DNA of 64,000 nt, from assembly GCA_013112545.1 (NCBI GenBank), contig JABFGJ010000001.1:124001-188000 (forward strand), written 5' to 3'. The notes beneath the pieces were generated by a model. That model did no database searches. It was not told the DNA's origin and saw nothing but the letters and a program-made list of their open reading frames with translations. The stretch's first letter is position 1; each line of letters begins with the position of its first letter. This document shows positions 51,596-59,717 of this stretch, piece after piece. Origin of the DNA: Bacteroidota bacterium. GTDB taxonomy: Bacteria > Bacteroidota > Bacteroidia > Flavobacteriales_E > Vicingaceae. The position numbers and the translations under genes were made by a program.

Positions 51596-52228
51596 ATGTT
51601 AGTTAAGTCTTTTACATTTAATCCCTTTCAAGAAAACACTTATGTTTTATCTGATGACACAAAAAACTGTGTAATTGTTGACCCTGGATGTTATAATAAT
51701 CAAGAACAAAACGAATTGTTAGAATACATCAAAAGAAACAACTTAACACCTCAGCGATTACTTAACACTCATGCTCATATAGACCATGTATTTGGGAACC
51801 GATTTGTTTCCAATCATTTTAATTTAGACTTAGAATTACACGATTTAGATTTGCCAGTGTTAGCTGCTGCATCCTATTCTGCCAAGCAATATGGACTTGA
51901 CTATACCACTTCTCCCTTGCCTAAAAAATCGCTAAAAGAAGGAAATCAAATAAAATTTGGCAATACCGTTTTAGATATTTTACATATTCCTGGACATGCA
52001 CCAGGCCATGTTGTTTTTTACAATAAAGCTGCAAAAATAATTATCGGTGGCGATGTTTTATTTCGCGGTAGTATCGGAAGAACTGACCTGCCTGGCGGAA
52101 ATCACCAAGATTTAATAAAGAATATTAAAAGTAAACTCTTCACCCTAGAAGATGATATAGTAGTTTATAGCGGCCATGGTCCATCAACTACAATTGGTTA
52201 TGAGCGCAAAACCAATCCTTTCTTTTAA
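51596..52228 (+). CDS. MBL-fold metallo-hydrolase (glyoxalase II-like)
   Basis: The 210-residue product has the complete metallo-beta-lactamase motif set: NTHAHIDHVFGN (HxHxDH), HIPGHAPGH, GGDVLFRGSIGRTDLPGG and YSGHGPST. The two-metal site should be intact. The family includes hydroxyacylglutathione hydrolases and many related thioesterases; the exact substrate is unknown. It is monocistronic, with its own promoter. Its last 4 nt overlap the end of the convergent barrel gene. Confidence 0.9.
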   Translation: MLVKSFTFNPFQENTYVLSDDTKNCVIVDPGCYNNQEQNELLEYIKRNNLTPQRLLNTHAHIDHVFGNRFVSNHFNLDLELHDLDLPVLAAASYSAKQYGLDYTTSPLPKKSLKEGNQIKFGNTVLDILHIPGHAPGHVVFYNKAAKIIIGGDVLFRGSIGRTDLPGGNHQDLIKNIKSKLFTLEDDIVVYSGHGPSTTIGYERKTNPFF

Positions 52229-53076
52229 AAACCAGGCTGAGGCCCATCAAATCTAGGAGCGTTGCAGTTCACTGGGTCTTCTTGTAAAAGCAGAAATCGA
52301 ATTTTAAAGATCAAGGGTTGATAACCGTGGCTAAAGAATTTGAATCCAGTTTTTACACCATCGAAAGGAATTACATCAAATAGTGGTGTTTCTACTGATG
52401 GAATAACTAATAGCTTATTGCTAACTCTGAATCCTATCCCAATTTGATAATGAATTTGAAGATTTGGACTTTCGATAAAACTCTCGAATCTTAATGGATA
52501 AGGGTTAGAGCGAATGTATTTTTCTGAAAAGAAATAATTAAAGTTTAAACCAAATGAATTCGTCCAAAAACTATGCTTTCCCAATTGCCTAACATTTGTT
52601 GCTCGAATGCTTGCTACAACTAATGGTAGTCCAAGGGTGTTTTCCGAGTAAAAATTTGAAGTATCATTTAACGTTCCTTTATGAGTGGCTGCTCCATTGA
52701 ATTTTCGATAGCCAATACCAGCTTCGATATAGTCTATAAAAACTAAATTTGAAAAGTTGTAAAAACCTCCTAGTTCAATTCCATAACCTAGTTTACCAGA
52801 CCCTTCTGTTTCAAAATTATAATTCCCTGTTTTATCAGTTAAGTGATGTGATGTTTTTGCAGATGGAATCAAATAATTGAGTTCTGGAGCTGCATAAAAT
52901 CCCCACTTTTTAAATTGCCTATCGAGTGGAAAAATATCTTTGTTTAATTGAGCATGTAGTAAGTTTCCGAAATTCAAAAAAAGCACTAAAAGCAAACTGC
53001 ACAACAATTTAAAATTGAGCTTGAAAATTTGCTTATTCCAGAAACACTTATTGAATCTACTTCCTTTATTTTTCAT
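52225..53076 (-). CDS. Predicted outer membrane beta-barrel protein
   Basis: The 283-residue product has an unusually long N-region before the hydrophobic core of the signal peptide (about 23-43, LLCSLLLVLFLNFGNLLHAQ). The rest is barrel-like with repeated aromatic strand ends such as KLGYGIELGGFYNFSNLVFI and IHYQIGIGFRVSNKLLVIP. I do not recognise a named family, though its size fits Bacteroidota barrel proteins of about 250 residues. Its start overlaps kmo by 11 nt, so it belongs to the kynurenine operon by expression. Any link to tryptophan breakdown is unknown. Confidence 0.68.
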   Translation of the reverse strand: MKNKGSRFNKCFWNKQIFKLNFKLLCSLLLVLFLNFGNLLHAQLNKDIFPLDRQFKKWGFYAAPELNYLIPSAKTSHHLTDKTGNYNFETEGSGKLGYGIELGGFYNFSNLVFIDYIEAGIGYRKFNGAATHKGTLNDTSNFYSENTLGLPLVVASIRATNVRQLGKHSFWTNSFGLNFNYFFSEKYIRSNPYPLRFESFIESPNLQIHYQIGIGFRVSNKLLVIPSVETPLFDVIPFDGVKTGFKFFSHGYQPLIFKIRFLLLQEDPVNCNAPRFDGPQPGF

Positions 53077-54409
53077 CGACTAATCTTAAAATCTCTTGTT
53101 CAATTTCTAAAGTATCCCAGTTTTGTTGAATGTTTTCTTTTGCCATTATTTGATCCATTATTTTTTCTTGTCGTTTTCCATTTGCAAGGGCTTCAGAATA
53201 TGGTATGTGACTAAATGTAACTTGAGAGTATAAAGGCATCCATTTCTGAGGATGTTTTTTATATATCTTCTTTTCAATTTTTTTGCGCAACAAGAAACTT
53301 TCATCGGCAACTAAATCCCTCATTTCTACAAAGTTTTGTATAGCTAAATTGCTAATCGCATCAGCATCTTTTTTTCTTGTTTTTGAGAATTCTTGAAATG
53401 AAATATTCCAATTGCGATTGTGTTTTTCAAATATTTCATTAAAAATACTGCAATCTTCAAAGCCAGAATTCATTCCTTGCCCATAAAATGGAACAATCGC
53501 ATGCGATGCATCGCCCATCATTAAAATTTTATCAGCGTGATTCCAAGGCGAACACCTTACGGTAACAAGCGAAGAAGTAGGATTTGTAAAATAATCATCT
53601 ATTAAACTAGGCATTAATGCTATGGCATCGGGAAATATTTCACTAAAAAATGCTTGCACATCTGCTTTTGTTTTTAACGATTCAAATGACTTTTCTCCCT
53701 CAAATGGGAAAAACAAAGTACAAGTAAAACTGCCATCTTCGTTAGCTAATGCTATCAACATATAATTTCCTCTAGGCCAAATATGCAAGGCATTTTTATC
53801 AATTTGATAAACTCCAGTTTCTGTTGCTGGGATATACAATTCCTTATAACCATGTTCCAGATACATTTGCTCATAATTAAAGCGATCTGTCTTTTGAAGT
53901 TTCGATCTTATGGCTGAAAAAGCGCCATCTGTTGCAAATATTCGATCTGGTTTATGTTTAATTATTTCATCCGTTTTAGTATTTAAAAATTCTACTTCAT
54001 TTGTCTCTAAATCAACATCTAGACAAAACATATCAAAATGAAAATCAACGTTTTCAAGTGCTTCTGCAGAATTCATCAATTGTTGATTTAAACCACCTCG
54101 ACTCACCGAATAAATAGCTTCCCCATCTTTTCCATACTGCTGAAAAAAAGTTTCACCTTCTATTGGATGCATCATCCTTCCATACATAGGAATAGCCATT
54201 TTCATAATTTCATCTGTTATACCTGCTAATTCTATGGCTTTCCAACCACGATTAGACAAGGCTAAGTTGATTGATCTACCAGCCGAAATATCAGCTTTAC
54301 GCATATCCATTCTTCGTTCATATACGTCAACTTTATACCCTTTTTTTGCCAAAATTATAGCTTGTAATGAGCCAACTAATCCTGCTCCGATTATTGCAAT
54401 TTTTTCCAT
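53066..54409 (-). CDS. kmo: Kynurenine 3-monooxygenase
   Basis: The 447-residue product begins IAIIGAGLVGSLQAIILAKKG, the FAD-binding Rossmann start, with DVYERRMDMRK after it. It has GRSINLALSNRGW, which is characteristic of KMO, and the second FAD motif MMGDASHAIVPFYGQGMNSGFEDC. It hydroxylates L-kynurenine to 3-hydroxykynurenine using NADPH and oxygen. It starts 3 nt after the kynureninase gene. Together the two enzymes lead to 3-hydroxyanthranilate, a precursor in de novo NAD synthesis. Confidence 0.95.
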   Translation of the reverse strand: MEKIAIIGAGLVGSLQAIILAKKGYKVDVYERRMDMRKADISAGRSINLALSNRGWKAIELAGITDEIMKMAIPMYGRMMHPIEGETFFQQYGKDGEAIYSVSRGGLNQQLMNSAEALENVDFHFDMFCLDVDLETNEVEFLNTKTDEIIKHKPDRIFATDGAFSAIRSKLQKTDRFNYEQMYLEHGYKELYIPATETGVYQIDKNALHIWPRGNYMLIALANEDGSFTCTLFFPFEGEKSFESLKTKADVQAFFSEIFPDAIALMPSLIDDYFTNPTSSLVTVRCSPWNHADKILMMGDASHAIVPFYGQGMNSGFEDCSIFNEIFEKHNRNWNISFQEFSKTRKKDADAISNLAIQNFVEMRDLVADESFLLRKKIEKKIYKKHPQKWMPLYSQVTFSHIPYSEALANGKRQEKIMDQIMAKENIQQNWDTLEIEQEILRLVDEK

Positions 54410-54412
54410 GAT

Positions 54413-55687
54413 TTAAGCTAATTCTTTAATTGATTCCTTTATAATACTTCCAAATCGAAATACATCCATATATGAATTGTAAAGTGGTACTGGAGCGACT
54501 CGAATAACATTTGGCTCTCTCCAATCTGCAATAACTCCTTTTTTTGTCATTAAATCAAATAATGGTTTTCCACCGCCATGAGTTAATATAGAAAGCTGTG
54601 ATCCCCTTTCTTTAGGAGTAATAATTTCAAATTTAATTTTGGAGTCATCGTTTGAAATTTCATTTAACACAAAAGCTAAATAACCTGTTAAAGTTTTTTG
54701 TTTCTCTCTTAGGTTCTCAAGTCCTGCCTCAAGATGTATTTCCAATGCAATTTTATGAATAGCCATAGACAAAACTGGAGCATTACTCAATTGCCAGCCA
54801 TCAGAACCTATGGCAGGTTTAAATCCTTTTTCCATTTTAAAACGGCCTTCGCTAGGCGTTCCCCACCAACCTGCAAATCTTGGCAAATTTTCATTTTCCC
54901 CATGTCTCTCATGCACGTAAATTCCAGCAACGCTTCCAGGGCCAGAATTTAGGTATTTGTAAGAACACCATGCAGCAAAATCAACTCCCCATTCATGCAA
55001 TTTTAATTCTATATTTCCAAAAGCATGAGCTAAGTCGAAGCCCACAATAGCACCAAGCTCATGCCCAGCTTTAGTAATTTCTTTCATTGGCATAACTTGA
55101 CCAGTGTAATAATTTACGCCACCTATCATTATCAAACTTATTTCTGGACCATGCTCTTCAATTGCGCTTAAAATATCCTCTTTTCGTAGATGATGTTCCC
55201 CTTCCCTTGGGTTTAACTCAACTATAGCATCTTCAGCTCTATATCCGTGAAACTTCACTTGGCTTTCTAATGCATATTGGTCTGAGGGAAACGCCTTTCC
55301 CTCACAAAGTATTTTATATCTCTTTGGTGTTGGTCTATAAAAAGAAACCATCAATAAATGTAAATTTCCGGTTAAACCACCCAGAGCAGTTACTTCATGG
55401 TTCTTTGCGCCCACAACTTTAGAAAGTAATGGCTTAAATTGTTCATGATAAGAATACCATGGGTTTTTAGCCTCAAAATGCCCTTCAACACCAAGTTTTC
55501 CCCAATCATTCAGTTCTTGATTTATAGCTTCTCTTCCTTTAGTGGGAAGCAAACCCAATGAGTTTCCTGTAAAATATACCGTTTCAACATCATTCAATCG
55601 TGGAATCTCAAACTGATTCCTGAATTTTTTCAATGGGTCTTTGTTGTCTTGCTCTGTAGCAAACTCTTTTGTGTTTTTGTAATCCAT
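54413..55687 (-). CDS. kynU: Kynureninase
   Basis: The 424-residue PLP enzyme shows VYFTGNSLGLLPTKG at the N-terminus, FDLAHAFGNIELKLHEWGVDFAAW and the PLP-binding Lys in WCSYKYLNSGPGS, plus RFAGWWGTPSEGRF. It cleaves 3-hydroxykynurenine or kynurenine to (3-hydroxy)anthranilate and alanine. It is first in the operon kynU-kmo-barrel gene. A TATATTTG -7 box (55712-55705 on the minus strand) precedes it by 17 nt. Tryptophan dioxygenase and the later enzymes are not in the window. Confidence 0.95.
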   Translation of the reverse strand: MDYKNTKEFATEQDNKDPLKKFRNQFEIPRLNDVETVYFTGNSLGLLPTKGREAINQELNDWGKLGVEGHFEAKNPWYSYHEQFKPLLSKVVGAKNHEVTALGGLTGNLHLLMVSFYRPTPKRYKILCEGKAFPSDQYALESQVKFHGYRAEDAIVELNPREGEHHLRKEDILSAIEEHGPEISLIMIGGVNYYTGQVMPMKEITKAGHELGAIVGFDLAHAFGNIELKLHEWGVDFAAWCSYKYLNSGPGSVAGIYVHERHGENENLPRFAGWWGTPSEGRFKMEKGFKPAIGSDGWQLSNAPVLSMAIHKIALEIHLEAGLENLREKQKTLTGYLAFVLNEISNDDSKIKFEIITPKERGSQLSILTHGGGKPLFDLMTKKGVIADWREPNVIRVAPVPLYNSYMDVFRFGSIIKESIKELA

Positions 55688-55704
55688 AAATTAAAAATCT
55701 TGCT

Positions 55705-55712
55705 CAAATATA
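55705..55712 (-). promoter_or_regulatory. -7 box of the kynurenine operon
   Basis: TATATTTG on the minus strand matches the consensus exactly and ends 17 nt before the kynU ATG at 55687. Confidence 0.48.
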
Positions 55713-55733
55713 CATGAAGCTTTTGCTTTGGTC

Positions 55734-56597
55734 TTAAAAAAAAGCTAAAAACTTAAAGCAGATTAAAGGTAAAGCCAAACTACTTTCATGTAAAAGCGAG
55801 AAGTGCAAATCTGATTTCTGACTCGATAACTTCCATATAATAACCATAGAAATAATAAAAGCACTTGCTAAAGCAACCAGCTGATAATCTATATGTTTAC
55901 TAACTATATACACAAACACCAAAGCAAGGCCATAAGCCGAAATGCTGATCAACTTAGTTATTCCATTTCCTAAAGCATGTGGTAAGGTCTTCAAATTTGA
56001 TTTCTTGTCAATTTCATAATCCCTAATATCAAAAGGAATGGTTTGCCCAAACACAAACAGTCCCATAGCTATAGCATATATATGATATTTTAGTTCGAAA
56101 AACGCTTCCATCCCACCATTGATAATCAATGGTAAAAAAGATGCAATACCACCCCATACAAAAGCAATTAAAAATGGTTTTAAGAATGGAATTAGCCTTA
56201 AACTAGTTGACTTTCCAAAAAAATTTAATTTAATAACATACAGCAAAGAAATAAGGATTAGAGGAAAAAGGATAACAATAGTTGCTTTTGGAAGTTGGTA
56301 GTAAAAATAAAAAGACCCAACAAAGGACATAATCAATAACCAACTATAAAGCCTATCGTGTTGTTTTATCCAATTATCTTGTGGAGTTAAGAATCTATTT
56401 CCATAATATAAGTGATCCACTTTACGATGAAAGATATAAGTAAATTGAGTAGAAAAGAAAACGAACAAAACCGTTTCAAGTAAATAAAGCTCTAAGCTAA
56501 AAAAAAGAATGGTAAAATAGCAGAGGCTGCTAGCACAAAGTGCAATGACAAAGTTGCCATACACAAGAGTATTGACGATGTTTTTAAATTGATTCAA
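55734..56597 (-). CDS. UbiA-like membrane protein lacking the first Asp motif
   Basis: The 287-residue product has about eight to nine membrane helices and resembles UbiA-type prenyltransferases. The second acidic motif is present in FGQTIPFDIRDYEIDKKSNLKTLPHALG. The first motif, normally NDxxDxxxD after helix 2, is replaced by FHRKVDHLYYGNRFL, which lacks the Asp series. It may bind polyprenyl compounds without the usual chemistry, or have changed activity. The start is a TTG at 56597, with a consensus TAGCTTTG box ending 5 nt before it. No later ATG fits the length as well. Confidence 0.68.
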   Translation of the reverse strand: MNQFKNIVNTLVYGNFVIALCASSLCYFTILFFSLELYLLETVLFVFFSTQFTYIFHRKVDHLYYGNRFLTPQDNWIKQHDRLYSWLLIMSFVGSFYFYYQLPKATIVILFPLILISLLYVIKLNFFGKSTSLRLIPFLKPFLIAFVWGGIASFLPLIINGGMEAFFELKYHIYAIAMGLFVFGQTIPFDIRDYEIDKKSNLKTLPHALGNGITKLISISAYGLALVFVYIVSKHIDYQLVALASAFIISMVIIWKLSSQKSDLHFSLLHESSLALPLICFKFLAFF

Positions 56598-56713
56598 GCG
56601 AACAAAGCTAGAAATTAAAATTGTAAAAAATGATACATTAACACTTGTTAAATCAATTGAAATTAAAGCAATATAAATCCTCGTTTAAAGTACTTCAAAA
56701 TAGAGGATTCGAT

Positions 56714-56721
56714 TATATTTG
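56714..56721 (+). promoter_or_regulatory. -7 box of gcvP
   Basis: TATATTTG matches the consensus and lies 26 nt before the ATG. A TTC at 56694-56696 sits 17 nt upstream in place of the TTG -33 element. Confidence 0.5.
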
Positions 56722-56747
56722 CAGCCCATTAAAAAATTCATATAAGA

Positions 56748-59615
56748 ATGACATCAGCACCATTTAGTTCAAGACATATTGGCCCAGATGAAGAAGAAAT
56801 TCAAATCATGTTAAAGGCCATTAAGGAAACTAGCATTGAAAACTTAATAGCTAAAACTGTCCCTGCTTCAATTAGGCTTAAATCCCCTTTGAAGCTAGAC
56901 CCTGCGATGAGTGAATATCAATATTTAAATCATTTAAAAGAATTAGCATCTAAGAACAAAGTATTTAGAAGTTATATCGGTCAAGGATATTATAACACTA
57001 AGGTTCCCGCTGTAATACAAAGAAATATTTTAGAAAATCCAGGTTGGTACACCGCCTATACTCCATATCAAGCAGAAATAGCTCAAGGTCGATTAGAAGC
57101 ATTGCTTAATTTTCAAACAATGATTACAGACCTTACAGGTTTAGAAATCGCCAATGCTTCATTACTAGATGAAGGTACAGCTGCTGCCGAAGCTATGATT
57201 TTAATGTTTGCTGCAAGATCTAGAGATGCTAAAAAAAATAATGTCAATAAATTATTTGTTTCCGATACTTGTTTTGCTCAAACCATCGATGTTTTAAAAA
57301 CCAGAAGTGAACCATTGGGTATCGAATTAGTCATCGGGCAAATGGATGAAATTAATATTGATTCAACTTTTTTTGGAGCTATAATTCAGTACCCAGATAA
57401 GAATGGTGAAGTAATAGATTATGCAACTTTTGTAGAAAAAGCTCATTCTTTTGAGGTATTAGTTGGCGTAGCTGCAGACATATTAAGTTTAGCAATTTTA
57501 ACCCCTCCAGGAGAATGGGGTGCGGATTTTGTTTTTGGAACTACTCAGCGTTTTGGAATACCATTAGGATTCGGTGGGCCACATGCAGCCTATTTTGCAA
57601 CAAAAGACCAATTTAAAAGGAATATTCCTGGTAGAATTATTGGATTATCACAGGATGTTGATGGAAAACCAGCATTAAGAATGGCTCTTCAAACTAGAGA
57701 GCAACACATTAAAAGAGATAAAGCAACTTCAAATATATGTACTGCTCAAGTACTTCTAGCTGTTATGGCTGGAATGTATGCTGTTTACCATGGAAAAAGC
57801 GGTATAAAAAGTATCGCCATAGGAATTCATAGCTACACTCATCAACTAAAAGTTAGCCTTGAAAAATTAGGATATCATGTTTTAAGTAAAAACTATTTTG
57901 ATACTTTATTAGTAAAAACTGGAAACTCCAATGCCGATGAAGTAATCGCTTTTTTAGCAAAACAGCGATTTAATGTTTTTAAAGTTGATGACTCTCATAT
58001 TTCAATTAGCTTGAACGAAGCCGTTGAATTACACGAACTCAATGAGTTAACTCAAACTTTTGCTTCCTTTAAAAACAATTCGATTCCAAAAATAGAATCT
58101 GTTGAAAAAGACATCTTTATTGCAGAATCTTTAATTCGAAAATCTGCTTACTTAACACACAGTGTATTTAATAAGTATCATTCTGAAACAGAAATGATGC
58201 GCTATATTAAACATTTAGAAAATAAAGACTTTTCACTTGTTCACGGTATGATTCCATTAGGTTCATGCACTATGAAACTAAATGCTGCAACAGAATTAAT
58301 GCCTTTAACTTGGCCTGAATTTGCTAACATACATCCTTTTGCACCAAAAGACCAAACATTGGGTTTCATGGAAGTATTAAATGGCCTAGAAAGAGATTTA
58401 TCTGAAATTACAGGATTTTATAAAACCAGTTTACAACCAAACTCGGGTGCCCAGGGAGAATACGCTGGTTTAATGGTAATTCGTGCATATCATCTAAGTA
58501 GAGGCGATGCGCACAGAGACATTGCCTTAATACCTTCTTCTGCACATGGAACCAACCCTGCAAGTGCTGTAATGGCTGGCATGAAAGTTATCGTTGTAAA
58601 GTGTGATGATAAAGGAAATATTGATATTGAAGACCTACATGCAAAAGTAGAGGAACACAAAGAGAACCTGGCAACTTTAATGATTACATACCCTTCTACA
58701 CATGGTGTTTATGAAGAAGGAGTTATGGAAATTACGGAGTTGATTCACAAACACGGTGGGCAAGTTTATATGGATGGAGCGAATATGAATGCTCAAGTTG
58801 GATTAACTAATCCGGCTAGAATTGGAGCAGACGTGTGTCATTTGAATCTACATAAAACCTTTGCTATTCCTCATGGTGGTGGTGGACCAGGAATGGGGCC
58901 AATTGGAGTTGCTAAACATTTAGCACCATTTTTACCTTCTAATCCACATTTAAAAACAGGCGGAGATCAAGCTATTTCGGCAATATCTGCTGCCCCTTTT
59001 GGTAGCGCTTTAGTATTGTTAATTTCTTATGCATACATAAAAATGCTAGGAGAGCAAGGACTTACTGATTCAACACGTATTGCAATATTGTCTGCAAACT
59101 ATATCAAAGCAAAGCTAGAAGATAAATTTGAAGTCCTTTATCAAGGTAAAAACAACACAGTCGCTCATGAAATGATTTTAGATTGCCGTGGCTTTAAACA
59201 AAGTTCTGGAGTTGAAGTTGTAGATATTGCTAAGCGTTTAATGGATTATGGATTCCATGCTCCAACAGTCTCATTTCCTGTAAGTGGCACTTTAATGGTA
59301 GAACCAACTGAGAGTGAAAGTTTAGATGAATTAGATCGATTTATAGAAGCAATGAATTCAATTAAAAATGAAATTGACGAAATAGAATCTAATAAATATA
59401 CTAGAGAAGACAATGTGTTGAAGAATGCTCCGCATACAGAAGAAATGTTGACCGCAGATGAGTGGACACTGTCCTATCCTAGACAAAAAGCTGCCTATCC
59501 TGTAACTCAAATAAAAGGACGAAAATTTTGGCCAGCTGTTCGAAGGGTTGACGATGCTTTTGGCGATCGAAATTTAGTTTGTAGTTGCCCTCCCATCGAA
59601 AATTACATAATTTAA
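56748..59615 (+). CDS. gcvP: Glycine dehydrogenase (decarboxylating), P protein
   Basis: The 955-residue product is the fused alpha-beta form of the glycine cleavage P protein. The N-terminus [17 protein letters not shown] is typical. The first half contains [20 protein letters not shown] and the second half [20 protein letters not shown], with the PLP Lys in [21 protein letters not shown]. It decarboxylates glycine and passes the aminomethyl group to the H protein. The gene is transcribed alone; gcvH and gcvT are not next to it. Confidence 0.97.
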   Translation: MTSAPFSSRHIGPDEEEIQIMLKAIKETSIENLIAKTVPASIRLKSPLKLDPAMSEYQYLNHLKELASKNKVFRSYIGQGYYNTKVPAVIQRNILENPGWYTAYTPYQAEIAQGRLEALLNFQTMITDLTGLEIANASLLDEGTAAAEAMILMFAARSRDAKKNNVNKLFVSDTCFAQTIDVLKTRSEPLGIELVIGQMDEINIDSTFFGAIIQYPDKNGEVIDYATFVEKAHSFEVLVGVAADILSLAILTPPGEWGADFVFGTTQRFGIPLGFGGPHAAYFATKDQFKRNIPGRIIGLSQDVDGKPALRMALQTREQHIKRDKATSNICTAQVLLAVMAGMYAVYHGKSGIKSIAIGIHSYTHQLKVSLEKLGYHVLSKNYFDTLLVKTGNSNADEVIAFLAKQRFNVFKVDDSHISISLNEAVELHELNELTQTFASFKNNSIPKIESVEKDIFIAESLIRKSAYLTHSVFNKYHSETEMMRYIKHLENKDFSLVHGMIPLGSCTMKLNAATELMPLTWPEFANIHPFAPKDQTLGFMEVLNGLERDLSEITGFYKTSLQPNSGAQGEYAGLMVIRAYHLSRGDAHRDIALIPSSAHGTNPASAVMAGMKVIVVKCDDKGNIDIEDLHAKVEEHKENLATLMITYPSTHGVYEEGVMEITELIHKHGGQVYMDGANMNAQVGLTNPARIGADVCHLNLHKTFAIPHGGGGPGMGPIGVAKHLAPFLPSNPHLKTGGDQAISAISAAPFGSALVLLISYAYIKMLGEQGLTDSTRIAILSANYIKAKLEDKFEVLYQGKNNTVAHEMILDCRGFKQSSGVEVVDIAKRLMDYGFHAPTVSFPVSGTLMVEPTESESLDELDRFIEAMNSIKNEIDEIESNKYTREDNVLKNAPHTEEMLTADEWTLSYPRQKAAYPVTQIKGRKFWPAVRRVDDAFGDRNLVCSCPPIENYII

Positions 59616-59646
59616 CACTAATATTGAATGAATATTTTAATCGAAA

Positions 59647-59683
59647 AAAGATAAATCGTTAAAAATTTGTTAACTTTATCTTT
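59647..59683 (+). terminator. AT-rich hairpin between gcvP and T9SS paralogue B
   Basis: AAAGATAAA (59647-59655) pairs with TTTATCTTT (59675-59683), and inner GTTAA (59658-59662) with TTAAC (59670-59674), around a 7-nt loop with a 2-nt bulge. The T tract is poor. It overlaps the probable -7 box TAACTTTA (59671-59678) of the next gene, so it could be a weak gcvP terminator or a regulatory hairpin. Confidence 0.42.
59671..59678 (+). promoter_or_regulatory. Probable -7 box of T9SS paralogue B
   Basis: TAACTTTA, one base off TAnnTTTG, at the same distance from the ATG as in paralogue A. It is followed in both by a GTTTAACnAAAAA stretch. Confidence 0.42.
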
Positions 59684-59717
59684 CAAATTAAAATTGTTTA
59701 ACTAAAAAATTAAAAAC

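Noticed and set aside
56641-56747. Glycine riboswitch before gcvP
   Set aside because: The leader after the predicted promoter is only about 20 nt, too short for such an element.
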